From the NCBI GenBank assembly GCA_026545765.1, contig CM048840.1, positions 8,938,765 through 9,002,764 on the forward strand: DNA of 64,000 nucleotides. The letters are read 5' to 3'. The DNA is from Plantago major. Taxonomy: Eukaryota; Streptophyta; Magnoliopsida; Lamiales; Plantaginaceae. Numbering within the stretch: the stretch's first letter is position 1; the number at the start of each line of letters is the position of its first letter. The notes under the pieces are model-generated. The model worked only from the letters and a program-made list of their open reading frames with translations. It had not been told where the DNA came from and did no database searches. The position numbers and the translations under genes are program-made. Below, piece after piece: positions 22,203-35,141 of the stretch.

Positions 22203-25200
22203 TTATAGTGGCTTAGTGAAGATATCTGCAAGTTGGTCTTCAGTGCCAATCTTGAGTATCTCTATATTGCCTTTTTCAACATGGTCTCTGACGAAGTGGT
22301 GTCTAACATCAATGTGCTTTGTTCTTGCATGAAACTTAGGATTCTGAGTTTTGGCAATGGCACTTGTGTTGTCACAGAAAATGGGAGTTTTCTCTTCATT
22401 GAGTCCATAGTCTTTGAGTTGTTGTTGTATCCACAATATCTGTGAAGCACAACACCCAAATGACAATATATTCAGCCTCTGTGGTAGATGTGGCAATTGA
22501 ATTTTGTTTCTTGCTGAACCATGATATTAATCTAGCACCAAGAAATTGACAAGTTCCTGAGGTGCTTTTTCTATCAAGCTATGATCTAGCATAGTCGGCA
22601 TCTGAATAGCCAACCAAATTCAATCCACTCTCTTTTGGATACCACAATCCAACTTCTACAGTACCTTTTACATACCTTAATATTTTCATAGCAATGTTGT
22701 AGTGTGACTGCATTGGATTTGTCTGAAATCTAGCACACACTCCAACTGCATATTGAATATCAGGTCTACTTGCAGTGAGGTAAAGTAGTGATCCAATCAA
22801 TTTTCTATACTTGTGTTCTTCAACACTCTTGTCAGATTCAGGGTAGGTCATTTTGGTTCCGATGCTCATTGGTATCTTAGCATTCTTTTCAGAAGGCTTT
22901 AGATTAAATTTATTGAGCATGTCCTTTGCATACTTTGTTTGACTAATGAATATTCCATCATTAAGTTGTTTGACTTGCAGCCCTAGGAAGTAATTCAATT
23001 CTCCCATCATTCTCATCTCAAATTTACATTTCATGAGTTCAACAAAATCTTCACAAAGTTGCTTGTCTTTAGATCCAAATATAATGTCATCAACATATAC
23101 TTGAACTAAAAGTAGTTTCCCGTCATGGTTCAGTGTGAAGAGTGTTTTGTCAACATCTCCTTTCTTGAAGCCACTTTCTAGTAGGTATCTGGCCAATGTA
23201 TCATACCATGCTCTAGGAGCTTGTTTCAGCCCATACAGAGCTTTCTGAAGCTTATAGACCATCCTACTTTCTGAGGAAACTTCAAAACCTGGTGGTTTCT
23301 CAACATAGACTTTCTCAGCCAGTTCACCATTTAGAAATGCACTCTTGACATCCATCTGATAAACTGTAAAGTCATTATGAGCTGCAAAGGCTGGAAAGAG
23401 TCTTATTGCATCCAATCTTGCAACTGGTGCATAAGATTCATCAAAATCTAGTCCTTCAGTCTGGGTGAATCCCTTGGCAACCAACCTAGCTTTGTTTCTG
23501 GTTATTTCACCAGACTCATTCATTTTGTTTCTGAAAACCCACTTGGTTCCGATTACAAATATTCCGTCAACAAATGGAACCAGTTTCCAGACTTTGTTTC
23601 TCTCAAATTGATCCAACTCTTCTTGCATTGCAGAGATCCAATCTTGATCTTTACTGCTTCTTCTATAGTCTTTGGTTCAATTTTTGAGATGAAACATCCA
23701 TAGAGACAACTTGCATTTTCAGCGATTGCTCTTCTAGTTCTAACTCCTTGGTCTATGGGACCAATCACATCTTTTGAAGGATGATTTCTTATCCATTTCA
23801 TAATGGATTTTGAACTAGTAGGATCAATATCAATTTGATTTGAATGTGAATCAATATGATCTTGATAAGATACTTGTGCAGTATCTGGGATATCTGACAC
23901 ATGGAAAATGTCATGGATATCTGACACTTTTTCAGTGTTAGAGATATCTGGATCTTGCATTTTAGCAATCTCATTTTCAGATACCTTTTCATGATGAAGG
24001 TTCTCAGTAGCTTGTTCCATTTCTGGAATTCTCATAGGAAATTCTTCATCATGTCTTAGAGTCATCTGGTTGTTACTAAGCATAGGTTGCTTTTCATCGC
24101 CAGACTCATCCTCTATTTGAATGATAGAATTGTTTCCTTCTGAGGATCCTTTTTCAGAATCTTTAATCATTAGTTCTTTGAACCTATCTGAGAGATCATC
24201 ATTCAAGAGTACTTTCTTGTTTCCTTCATAGAATACTACGTGAATAGATTCTTCGATCGTTTGCATTTTTTTGTTGTAGATTCTATAGGCTTTGCTATTC
24301 AGAGGATAACTAAGAAATACTCCTTCATCTGACTTTGGTTGAAATGTTCTCAAATATTCTTTTCCATTGTTAAGAACGAAACATCTGCAACCAAACACCC
24401 TTAGATGTTTGATACTAGGGGGTCTACCAATGAAAAGCTCGTACGGAGTTTTGTCATAGTGTTTGTTAATCAGACATCTATTTTTTAGTGTAGCATGCTG
24501 TGTTTACAGCTTCAACCCAATAGATTTCACTTATTTCAGTGTCAGCAAGCATTGTTCTTGCTGCTTCTTTCAGGGTCATATTCTTTCTTTCAGCAACACC
24601 ATTTTGTTGTGGTGTCCTTACAGAAGATAGTTGATGTTGTATACCTTTGCAAGTACAAAACTCTTTGATGTACTGGTTACAAACTCAGTACCATGGTCTG
24701 TTCTGATTACAGATACCTTGTCATTTTTCATGACTTCGAGCTTATTCAGCAAGTTAAGTATCTCAACCCTTGCATCAGATTTGTGTTTGAGAAAGACAAC
24801 CCAAGTGAATCTTGAGTAATCATCAACAACAACCAGACCATACTTCTTTCTTGCATAACTAGTTACTGAGGATTCAAACAGATCCATATGTAACATTTGC
24901 AGTGGCCTCTCACTGGAATGTCTAGTTTTAGACTTGAAAGATGTTTTGGATTGTTTTTCCATTTGGCAAGCTGAGCATACACCTTCTTTTCTATATGCCA
25001 TTTTGGGTAAACCAACCACCAACTTTTTCTTGGCTAGTTTATTCAGAGTTTTGAAATTCAAGTGACTCATTCTTTTATGCCATAGCCAATTTTCTTCAGT
25101 GTGGCCAGATTGACTCACCATGAGACATTCTTCGGTTGTGGCGGATGCCCAATCAACAACATAAAGATTCCTTTACGCCTTGCAACCAAGACTGTCTGCT

Positions 25201-25981
25201 TTGACTCATTGTCAATCACTTTACATAGTTTTGACTTGATCTTGACAGTGTACCCTTTGTCTACTAGTTGACTCATGCTTAGGAGATTATATTTCAATCC
25301 CTTTACATGAAGTACTTCAGAGATTGTGAGGGCGCCGAACTTTAAATTTCCAAAACCTATGGTTGGATTTTCATCTCCTCCAGCAAACCTGATAATTGGT
25401 CCATCATTGCATTTTTTGTAGTTAATCAGATTTGCTTTGTCTCCTGTCATGTGCTTCCCACATCCACTATCAAAATGCCACTTTGAGTTAGTCTTTAGAG
25501 TGTTCTGCACAAAATAGGAAACAGGAGATTAGGTTCTCATACCAACAATGGAACCATCTGGACTAAAGAATCTTCTAGTAGGAATCCACTTTTGAATGAA
25601 TTTCTTAGGAACATTCTTTTGTCTAACAGGAACATAAGGAGGAATCTTAGTTAAATGATTAGTATCATTGTTGTTAAGAACTATTTTCTTCCTTGGTGTG
25701 TTCCTAGGTGCTCCATTTGGTGCTTTCAGATACCTGTCAGATTTCTGAGTCTGCTTTTCAGCAAACTTAGCTTTCCTAGCCATATTTCTTCTAGCTCTGG
25801 CATTCAGATTTTCAGTGGCTTGATTTATCTTCCACTTCTGATAATTGTTGTAAGCAATTCTAGCCTTTAACCATTGTTCTTGCTCTTGTTTGTATTTGCG
25901 AGCAAGTTGTTTCCCAATGGGTTTATAGCCAATACCATTCTGAGCACCTGATGCTGTCTGAGATCTCTTCTCGTGACTTTG
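22203..25981 (-). pseudogene. Sirevirus Pol (PR, IN, RT, RNase H)
   Basis: In order on the minus strand: protease WHFDSGCGKHMTGD (about 25480); integrase zinc region WHKRMSHLNF...CSACQMEKQ, then HMDLF, VVDDYSRF and RTDHGTEF (25090-24680). A frame break at 24620-24400 still carries TPQQNG-type sequence. The integrase C-terminus starts at GCRCFVLNNGKEYLRTF (24390). RT has [15 protein letters not shown] and [17 protein letters not shown] motifs, [21 protein letters not shown] and [18 protein letters not shown]. RNase H has DNTSAIAKTQNP, RTKHIDVRHHFVRD and ADIFTKPL (to 22203). There is a TAA near 25529 and frameshifts near 25120, 24620, 23640 and 22570. Family length is otherwise normal. Confidence 0.9.
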
Positions 25982-28042
25982 CTAATCTGGATGATCAATT
26001 TTCTTTCCAGAAAATGTGACATAAGAAAATTTGCCAGCTCCTGCAATTTTTCCTTTTTGAGAGACATAGCACTGTGGGTGATTGCACTTCTCAATGTTAT
26101 GTTTCTTTTCAGAGACATTTCCCACAGTTTTCTTTTGGACTTGTTTTTCCCACAAAGGCTTTGTTGCTACTGCCTTTCCTTTGTCAACAATCTTGGCTTT
26201 CTGACCGATACTGTAGATTGTTTGGGAATCACCTTGCTGAGCACTGACGAATGTTAGTCCTTCATTACTCTTATTCAGAGTGGTGGAACTGTCTATGTGT
26301 GTGTCCAACCCAAGTCCTCTCTTTTCTGAAGGATCTCTTAAATAAGATTGTACTTCAGTAAGAGTGTCACTAGCTTTGGCATAAGATTGAAAGGATAGTT
26401 CTTTCTTTTTGAGTTCCTTATTCTCAGAAAAAAGACCTTCACATTTCTTTTGAAGATTGGCCATTGCTTCTTTATGTGACTTTTCGGTCTCAGATATCTG
26501 AGCCTTGAGAAATGCATTTTCAGCATCCTTTTTCTCAGATATCTTGATTAATTTAGAATTTTCCTTTGCAAGAGAATTCTTTTCTTCTTCGAAATTTTCG
26601 GCTCTAGCTCGGAACATTAGAAATTCTCTTTTGTAAAGATCAATTTCTTTTCTGAGATTTTCCAGTTCTTTGATTCCTTCATCACTTTCATAAGTATAAC
26701 AGGAAGTATGTGTTACCTCATCAGCCATTAGACAAGGTTCAATGTTGGAGATATCTGGGAAGATTTCTTCAGCCATTCCACACACTTCTTTCTTCTTTTG
26801 ACCAAAGTCAATTACTTCATGAGAAACACCGCATATTTCTGGGGAAGGCAGTGTGGAATCATCTGAATCCTCATCCTCAGAATCAGACTCAATATCTAGA
26901 GCATCCAGTTGGAGTTGAATCTTTTTCCTTTCTTCAGTGAGCATAGCTCTTTGACTTCTTTTGAAGATTCTTCTATCTTTCTTGTCACATGTCTTAAATT
27001 TGTTGAAGGCAGGACAATCCTTCTTGAAATGACCAGGTTTCTGACAATAGAAACAGATATCATTTCCGATTTCTGCTTCCTCAGTACTTGATGCTTTTTG
27101 AGCTGGCTTGTTCAGCGAGCTTTGCATATTTTTGTACTGGTGATAGTTTGAGCCTAGATGCTTTTTCAGCTTCTCTTTGGCTTTTCTTCTCTCAATTTCT
27201 CGACTGACATATTTTCCCATTTGCTTTACAGCAAGAGCATCCTCAGTCACATCCTTGCCTTTCTTCTTTTCAGAAGTTCCTTGAGCAACTAGAGCAACAC
27301 TCTGCAACTTCTCAGTTGTTTGTTCCCTTTGAGTTGTCTCATAGTCAACAGTGGCAAGGTGAGAGAAAAGTTCCATAGGAGTGATATCTGGCATTCCTTG
27401 GTTAAAGTAGAAAAACTTTGTATGTTCCCAGTTATGATTTAGACTTCTCACAATGGTTTTAATCTTTTCTGACTGGGTATATCTATTACTTTCACCAAGT
27501 GCAGCCATGTCACTCATAAGTGTTGTAAACCGGAAATCTAGTTCTTCAAGAGTCTCTGTGGGACCTTGTTTAAAGTTTTGGAATTTTAGCTTCAAAACTT
27601 CGAACTTATTTTCCTTTATTTTTTCAGTGCCAGCACAGATTTCTTCAATCAGTTGCCAGGCCACTTTCACCGTTTTTGCACCCCACAGTTTACACTATAT
27701 GTGCTCTGGAGTAGAACGTATGATGATATTACGAGTCTGTCCATCCAATCTATTTCTCTTGGCATCTTCCGATGTCCAGAGTTCTCTGGGCTTTAGTTCG
27801 TAAATAACTTGACTAGCAGGTCTCCCACTGGTTGATGCATCTGTCTGTGAAGACCCATCACTTTGTTCTCTGTCTCTTCCATTAGAAACCTCTATGACTT
27901 GCTTGAGTTGTTGAATGACTATTGGGCCATTCTTTATAACTTCGATCATTTCATCACTGATGGCTTCTAGGTGGAGCATCATGTTGTTCTTCCATTTCTC
28001 ATAATTCTCTGGCTTGAGAATTGGGGCGTCACTTAAAGACAT
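25982..28042 (-). pseudogene. Sirevirus Gag
   Basis: It starts at ATG 28042 (MSLSDAPILKPENYEKWK). The frame is open to a TAG at 25982 except for one TAG at 27695-27697. A CCHC knuckle CFYCQKPGHFKKDC lies near 27050-27010. An acidic stretch and then a long coiled-coil-like region (about 26700-26350, rich in E/K with heptad spacing) follow, fitting the extended Gag of Sireviruses. The same frame continues past 25982 into pol, so Gag and the start of Pol look like one reading frame broken by stops. Confidence 0.88.
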
Positions 28043-28146
28043 CCTGCAGCAAACACACTAAACAAACGAATCAAGTGTAGGTGAAAAGCAGTTAGTGGGC
28101 ACTTATATGCGATCTAGGTTCAGTGCAGAAGGCTTGGTAACCTCCT

Positions 28147-28158
28147 GCTCTGATACCA
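28147..28158 (-). other. Sirevirus primer-binding site
   Basis: TGGTATCAGAGC on the minus strand, complementary to the 3' end of initiator tRNA-Met and 2 bp from the LTR. Confidence 0.9.
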
Positions 28159-28160
28159 CT

Positions 28161-30762
28161 TGTTGGTCCAGATAACGGCAAAGTAAAAGACTGGGGGGGG
28201 GGGGTGAATAGTCTTTTAAAACTTTTGTCGATAAGCACAGTTTCTCAGATATCTGTGAAGATATCTGATACTTAATTTCAGAGAGCGGAAGACTTCTGAG
28301 ATAAGTGCACGTGTTCAGCAAGATAAATGTAAGTACTTTGCAATATAAGTAAAACAGGTAATAAACTGCAGAAAGTAAATAACACAAGTCTTTTTATAGT
28401 GGTATCTGAAGGTGGCGTAGCCTTCAACTAATCCACTTCGGTCTTTCTCAGACCTAGAATCCACTAAGATAAATGAGGTAACCTTACAGATATATCTTTA
28501 CTTGATTCCTAAATGCACTAGGTTCCCAACCAAGTGTTCCCCCTGAGTTATTCCTCGGCTTTCACAGCCAAGTACTTCCTGTACTCAGAAACCTTTTTGA
28601 GCTATTCCTTAGTTTTCCAAACTAAGTACTTCCTGTGCTCAATAACCTTGGAGTTATTCCTTAGTTTTCCAAACTAAGTACTTCTTGTACTCCACGCCGA
28701 ATATGGTGTTGTTTTAGGTTTGTTTGTCAGGTGAGCTTCTTAAATAACTTATTCAGTTATTCAGATAGCTCTATGAATCAAGTATACTTAATACACTTTT
28801 CAATGTATGGTATCTTGTTCTCTACTGACCCAAGTCTATGGTAAGTGTTCAAGAGAATGAAACTTAGATAAGAAATCTTAGTTCAACTCTTTCACAAATA
28901 ACAATGCTCGTTAAGGATCAGGACACTTAGAAATTTTGTGCTACTTAGAATCAAGAGCTTTGGTCGCAACATAAAGCTTGAAGGTAAGTAGTTTGCTTGA
29001 GAGCGCTTGTGTGAGTATTCAATGTTCAGTGTGTTCTAAGGTATTCTAAGGTGTTCTAAGGTATTCTAAGGTGTGTTCTCAAGCAGTCTAAGTGTTGATA
29101 TTTATAGATGAATTTTGAGTGCCGTTTGAATAGTATCCGTTAGGCTTAAATCAAATTCAAACTATTGATATATGAATATAGTACTGTAGCAGGCTTGTCT
29201 TCTTCTTCAGAAGCTACCGCTTTTGTTCAGACATTTCTCTCTGCGCATTTAATGCACTGTACTTGTTGATACGGAAATATGTCCAATCCGTCATAAAGGA
29301 CCTAGGAACGAATCCTAAGGCATCCCAAGTCATCCAATGGATCCGAGACACTTTGGTCCGAGCCAACGGTCCGAGCCGGGCAGACCAGCCATGGTCCGAC
29401 CCACATTGAAAGAAAGGGACGAAGGATTTGGACCTACAAGGCCCGACCCGGAACCATAGGTCCGACCCACCTTGGTCCGAGCCTCTCTGGGAAAGGAGCA
29501 TAGTGCTAAGTCAGTACCCTCTCCGACCCAAGGACTCCGATCCGGATGTCAACTCGGATCGACAAAGATGACCATCTCATAAAGCAACCAAGCAAATGGG
29601 CACCAAAGAGTGAGATGTCCGAACCCAGGAGCTCCGAATCGGAAGAGTTGGACAGGCAGGAGAACTTCCTCAGCTGACAACCAAATATGGTCCGGACCAA
29701 TCGTTCGGACCCATCTCTCCGAACCTGGGAACTCGGCAGAACTAGTCACATCCTCAAGAACTCTCCCAATAATGACCAAACTACCCCTAAAGCCCAAGAT
29801 GGCATGGGCTAAAGCTTCATTGTTGGGCTATGGGCCTCATATTAGCATTGGTGGCTCAATCCTGGCCGTACACATGGCGCAATCCTAGCAACCCCTCCAT
29901 TTTGATGATAGCCTATAAAAAGGCACACATCCCCACAAGATCAAGTAAGTCATCTTACAAGTCACTTCAAGACCCTAATCCCGAGCATTATACAGAGTTG
30001 ATCTTCAGTCACTCTCGAGCAAAGTCTCATCCCGGTTTGACACTTAGCAAACCGGGCACTACCCCCCCCCCCCACTCAAGTGTGCAGGTCCTTACCGAAG
30101 TAGTTGGTCGCTGGTTCTTACGCATTGGTCCTTACCTAGCAAGGAGCTTCTTACCTTGGCACCCATTAGTGGAGTTGAAATAAATCTAAGTAGTTGGGGA
30201 GTTACACCCTCAACAGTACTATATTTTGTCCTGTAGTGCCAACGGAACTATGCAAGCTTTCTGAGGCTTTGCACGTTCTTTTCCAGAGATCATCATAGCT
30301 TCAGATACCACTTGTTTGAACAACTTGTTATAATATGTTTCTTTTTCAGAAGCATATTTTATGTCCAAGGTATCTGAGTGTAGATATCTGTGGGCACTTT
30401 CCTCGTCTCAGAAACCTTTTATTCTCAGATATCTTTTGCAACATGTATGTTTAGAAACACTTGTTTCTTCAAGATATCTGGACATAGGTTTCTGGAAAAC
30501 CCTTGTCTTCAGCAATCTTGTGCAGTCTTCAAATCTTCAAATCCGTTGATCTTTTCCTGCTTGGATGCCTTCTTCTTGGTCTTCTTTAGAAAATAAAAAT
30601 TACATTTTGAGACCTAACATCCTATACAAGATTTGCTAGACTATCATACTAAGTGAGATTCTTCTTTTACAGTGTTCAAGTGAACTAAGAGTACTAATCA
30701 CCTTTCTGAGCTAAAATAAGTCATTAGGTTGCTGATCAAAATCTAAACAGATATTCCTAACA
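28161..30762 (-). repeat. Sirevirus 5' LTR carrying a gypsy solo LTR
   Basis: About 1645 bp once the 952-bp gypsy solo LTR (29264-30215) and its 5-bp duplication are discounted. It matches the LTR at 13756-15391 along its whole length. One visible indel is an extra AGATATCTG-containing unit near 28250. Confidence 0.92.
29264..30215 (+). mobile_element. gypsy solo LTR inside the Sirevirus LTR
   Basis: TGTTGATACGG...CCTCAACA, 952 bp, with a perfect TSD GTACT (29259-29263 and 30216-30220). The uninterrupted Sirevirus LTR has one GTACT at the matching place (14853-14857 area). CTATAAAA at 29913-29920 is a likely TATA box. The start, the C-run (30062-30073), the cysteine-free end and the TCCGA/GGTCCGA-rich body resemble the gypsy LTR at 57823-58682, so the two are related. 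Confidence 0.88.
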
Positions 30763-31904
30763 TTCATTCTACTAGAAAATAAAGATAAGGTGTGTTTGTT
30801 GAAGAAATCTTTGTATTGGCTTAAACAAAGCCCTAGGCAATGGTACAGGAAGTTTAGTGAATACATGGTGGAAATAGGCTTCACTAAATCACTATTTGAC
30901 AGCTGTGTGTATCTAAAGAAAGAAGATTCACATGTCATTACAGATCTACTTCTGTATGTAGATGACATGTTAATAGCTAGCAGCAGCATTGAAGAATTGA
31001 CTCAGGTGAAGAAGCAACTAAGTAATAGATTTGAGATAAAAGATCTTGGTAATGCAAGAAGGATTCTTTGTATGGATATCTACAGAGATAGAAAAGCTGG
31101 TGTTCTGAAGCTAAATCAAGGGGATTATTTGAAGAAAGTGCTTCAGAGGTTTCATATGCATGAATGCAGGTCAAGTAGCATTCCTTTAGCTCAGCATTTC
31201 AGGCTCTCTCTTGAACACAACCCTGAAACACCTGAGCAGGTGGAGCATATGAGCAAGATTCCATATGCAAATGCTATTGGTAGCATAATGTATGCTATGG
31301 TGTGCAGCAGACCAGATGTGGCTTATGGTATAAGTGTTACTAGCAGGTATATGTTCAATCCTGAAGAATATCATTGGGATGCTGTGAAGAGCATATTGAG
31401 ATATCTGAAAGGTTCTACAGATGTTGGTATTAAGTTATGCAGGAATGACAAGTGGTTTGAAGATCCTATATTGGGGTATATTGATGCAGATTATGCTGCA
31501 AACTTGGACAATAGAAGATCTCAGTCTGGATATATTTTTTCTCTTTATGGTTCAGCCATAAGTTGGAAATCAAATTTGCAGAATGTTGTTGCCTTATCAA
31601 CAACTGAGTCTGAGTATATGGCTATTACAGAAGTAGTAAAAGATGGCTTATGGTTGAAAGGAATCATCAATGAATTTGGATTACAACAAGGAGCTGTTAC
31701 CATTTTAAGTGACAGTTAAAGTGCTATCTATCTGTCAAAACATGAGATGTTTCATGAGAGATCCAAGCACATCGATGTGAGACTACATTTTGTCAGAGAC
31801 ATCATGGAAAAAGGTGAAATTAAGATCTCAAAAGTGTAAACCATGAACAATGCAGCAGACGTGCTTACTAAAGCTTTAATTCCTTCCAAATTCCTTTATT
31901 GTTT
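30763..31904 (+). pseudogene. copia RT/RNase H, distal part
   Basis: This continues the RT broken at 13755, beginning after the repeated target TTCAT (30763-30767). It shows LYWLKQSPRQWY, the catalytic YVDDMLIAS near 30955, RFEIKDLG, RPDVAYGISVTSRY and the RNase H signature STTESEYMAITE. The next signature SKHIDVRLHFVRD follows a stop near 31717. Another stop lies near 31838. The frame breaks at the Mutator-like insertion (31914), and the last few codons lie at 35538-35553 on its other side. Confidence 0.88.
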
Positions 31905-32307
31905 GAGTTTGGTGGAAAAATACTCAATTTGGTCTTATATGTTTACCACTCTGCCCATTTGGTCCTGTAACTTTTTCAATGCCACTTTTGGTCCTCTAAG
32001 TTATAGAAATTTCTAATTTTGGTACTTTGATGATGATTCCGGCCAAATTATTTTAAATTAGGGTAAATTCCCCCCAATTTGTTTGATCATGCAAATTAAA
32101 AATAAATCACTACCTAATTGCCAAAAAGTAGCCTGCTCCAGTCCCGCTTTGAAACTCTCGTTATTGGGTTAGTCATAACTTCACATGTTTCTAGCGATTC
32201 ATGTGGCATTATCGAATGATAAAAGTCTTGGATAAAAATCTACAACGCACAATAACGCCCTTGTTGACGATCTTTTACTCCAACAACATCTAGGATTACT
32301 CGAATAG

Positions 32308-33738
32308 TGTTGGTCCAGATAACGGCAAAGTAAAAGACTGGAGGGGGGGGGGTGAATAGTCTTTTAAACTTTTGTCGATAAACACAGTTTCTCAGAAACC
32401 GGAGGGGGGGGGGGGTTTGATACTTAAATTCAGAGCGCGGAAGACTTTAAGATAGGTAAGTGCAGAAACAATAAGTAAGTGTGTGTGCTTTGCTGAAAGA
32501 TAAATACAGAAAGGTAAGTAACGCAGCAAGTATAGTGGTATCTGGAGGTGGTGTAATCCTCCAACTAATCCACTTCGGTCTTTCTGAGACCTAGAATTCA
32601 CTAGAAAAGATAATTGAGTTCACCTTACAATAATCCTATTCTAAGATTCCTAAACAAATGGTTCCCAACCAAATTTTCCCCCTGAGTTATTCCCCAGCTC
32701 CTAGAGCTAAGTACTTCCTCTACTCAGATAACCTTGGAGTTATTCCCTGATTTCCCAAATCAAGTACTTCCTCTACTCCACGCCTTGATGGTGTTGGTTA
32801 TAAGGTCTGTCAGAGAGGCTTCTTGTATAACTTTTCAGTTATGTTTCCAGAGAGCCTAATAGAACAAGACTACTTAATACACTTGTTCAGTGTATGGCAA
32901 TCTGCTCTTTACTGACCCAAGTAATTGATGTCCGTTCTGGAGAATGAGCTTCAGAAAGGTTATCTGATAGTTCAACTCTTTCACGAATAACAATCTCTTG
33001 TTAAGGTTCAGGACAACTTAGAACTACTAGTGATTCTTCAATGACAGAAAGCTTTCGAAAGGGTAGTAGAGTGCTTGAGAGAATACTTTGCTTGATGGTA
33101 AGTTTGCAAGATAGAGCGTTCTAAGGTATGTTCTTCAAGCATCTAAGTGTGTGATATATATAGATAAATTTGAGAGGCGTTTGAATTGTATCCGTTGTGC
33201 TCTCTATCAAATTATATCCGTTTATATCTTGAACATGTACTCAGAGGTCACTATCTCTTGTTTCAGAGAGGACTTGCTTTTTGCAGCATTTCTGCCGATG
33301 CATTTAGTGCATAGTACTGTTCATTGTCCTTTAGTCTTAACGGATACATGAGCCTTTCTGATGGCTTGTATGCTCCATACTCATGATGTCATATGTTCCA
33401 GAATCATGTTTCAAAAGTAACTAAATGCACTTAAGAAAGGATTAAGGACATAGTCTTTCCGAGTGAGACTAAACCTTGGTGTCTTCATAAATCTTGTGCA
33501 ATCTCCGGTCTTGTAATCTTCAGAAAAGCTCCATTGCTAGGATTGATCTTCATGGTCTTCTTGGAAATAAAAATTACATTCAGAGACCTATAATCCTAAT
33601 ACAAGATTTACTAGACTAATCATACTCAGTAATTTCCTCTTTTACAATGTTCAAGTGAACTAAGAGTACTTAATCACCTTTCTGGCAAAGATAAGAACAT
33701 GTGATGAATGATCAAAATACTAACAGATATTCCTAACA
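32308..33738 (-). mobile_element. Sirevirus-family solo LTR, 1431 bp
   Basis: Starts TGTTGGTCCAGATAACGG and ends ATTCCTAACA, as the LTRs of the 17-kb Sirevirus do, with a perfect TSD AATAG (32303-32307 and 33739-33743). It is diverged from those LTRs through the middle, so it comes from a related subfamily. It has G-runs at 32343-32352 and 32404-32415. The strand is inferred from the other LTRs. Confidence 0.88.
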
Positions 33739-33860
33739 AATAGTGTGATTTTACACCTGGTAAATTCTTAATCCTCCTCCCTCTTACTAAGACTAAATAA
33801 TGTTATTGTTAATTATGATTTATATTGGTTATATAAGCAGTGATTTCAAATCCAAAGGTT

Positions 33861-35141
33861 TTTTTTTTTGAAGAATTAAAATTTCATTAACCAGGAACAT
33901 CAGGAATGTTCCACAAAAATACATGGTCCAAAGACGCCTCACGGTAGGCCGGATCGCATCGAATACCCCAAGAAAATAAAACTCCCAGTACAAATTTAGA
34001 CATAAAAAAAACTACACACTAAACCACCTCCGCACAACCAGAACCACTGTTCATAACCATTTCACGTATTAAACATAAAGGGCTCCCCCATCGTCTAGTA
34101 TGTCATCGGTCCGAAGACCCATGCCAAGAGTTAAGGGGAAAACCAAAATGCACCTGACTGGAGAATACCACCCACAAGAAAGAAAGAAAAGGGTGATGAT
34201 TTCCGAACTGTGCCAATCAAATAAAATGAAGTGGGGTGTACAAAAATAGATCAAGTGCAAGAAGTCCCAACAATGTAAAATCCACACAAAACTTCCATCC
34301 AAGATCGATTATCTCCTCAAGGCCAAAACGCAAAATCGACCAAAGAAGACCATTGTCAAAACCAAGCCAATACTAGTTCTTGTTAAATGCTTTGTACCGA
34401 TTTTCGATATCCGTAACACTAAAGGACACGACTCCCTAGCGTAATCCTTGTATATAAAACCATGGAGCTTCTCTTTCACCCAAGACCACACCGTAAACTT
34501 AATTTTTTCAAACAAATCTTCTTGACTCCAATCTTTTCCATTGAAAACCTTATCATTTCTACTGCACCAAATAACCCAAATTGAGCAATGCCAGAAAAGC
34601 TGCCACAGTTTTCTTGCTTTTGAAGTTGCCAGCCTGCTAAAATCCTTTAAAATTTCCTGAAAACTCCCAGTTGTTGGAATATTAATTCCTAACCAAGTTT
34701 CGATCATCTTCCAAACCTCCAAAGCTTTCTTACAACCAAAAAAGATATGATGCGCAGTTTCATCCACATTATCTCTACACCATTTGCATTTCCCTTCTTC
34801 TCCATTTGTAAGAAGATTTCGAATCTTCAAATTATCCAAGGATGGAATTCGATTCAACATGAGTTTCCAAATAAAAGCGTTGATCTTAAGGGGCACGTAG
34901 TTGTTCCAAACATCCTTTGTCCAGCCAAGATTTTGAGAGGCCCCATTTGTATAGCTGCTCTCCAGTTGAAAATAACCTGCTCGACAATTGTAACTCATTT
35001 TCGGGGTATTAGTCCATCTCCACACATCAGGAACCTGTTCAAAATGCATAATATTCTGACAATGCATAATAAATCACTCACTAAATCAACCTCCCAACTG
35101 AAAAGAGATCTTCTCCAATCCCAAACTGCATAGACACCCTC
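33861..35141 (-). mobile_element. 5'-truncated LINE (L1 type)
   Basis: Minus-strand insertion ending in a poly-A tail (T-run at about 33859-33870 on the plus strand). It is flanked by a TSD ATCCAAAGGTT (33850-33860 and 35142-35152, merging with the T-run). Only the 3' part of ORF2 is kept (34309-35067). Confidence 0.85.
34309..35067 (-). pseudogene. LINE ORF2 C-terminus with zinc-binding RT domain (zf-RVT)
   Basis: WTKDVWNNYVPLKINAFIWK, then NRIPSLDNL and CKWCRDNVDETAHHIFFGC form the C-x2-C...H-x4-C pattern of the zf-RVT domain found after the RT of plant LINE-derived proteins. IWVIWCSRNDKVFNG follows, also typical. RT itself is lost by 5' truncation. The last 50 residues are unlike the family, suggesting a frameshift near 34440. 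Confidence 0.8.

Larger units (their letters stand above)
13756..30762 (-). mobile_element. Sirevirus (Ty1/copia, SIRE/Maximus type) with a spliced env-like region
   Basis: A 17-kb element inserted in minus orientation into the copia RT, with a perfect TSD TTCAT (13751-13755 and 30763-30767). In its own direction it has a 5' LTR (30762-28161), a primer-binding site TGGTATCAGAGC (28158-28147), gag, pol, a long extra region (21364-15785), a polypurine-rich stretch (15410-15392) and a 3' LTR (15391-13756). LTRs differ at roughly 30 places in 1.6 kb by eye (about 98% identity), so the insertion is fairly recent. Gag length, initiator-tRNA-Met priming site and a large 3' extra region fit Sirevirus. 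CAGATATCTG-like palindromes are dispersed throughout. Confidence 0.92.

Noticed and set aside
25531..25570. A further mini-intron in the Sirevirus pol near the TAA at 25529
   Set aside because: The flanking codons on both sides read naturally in one frame, so a single nonsense mutation is simpler than an intron.
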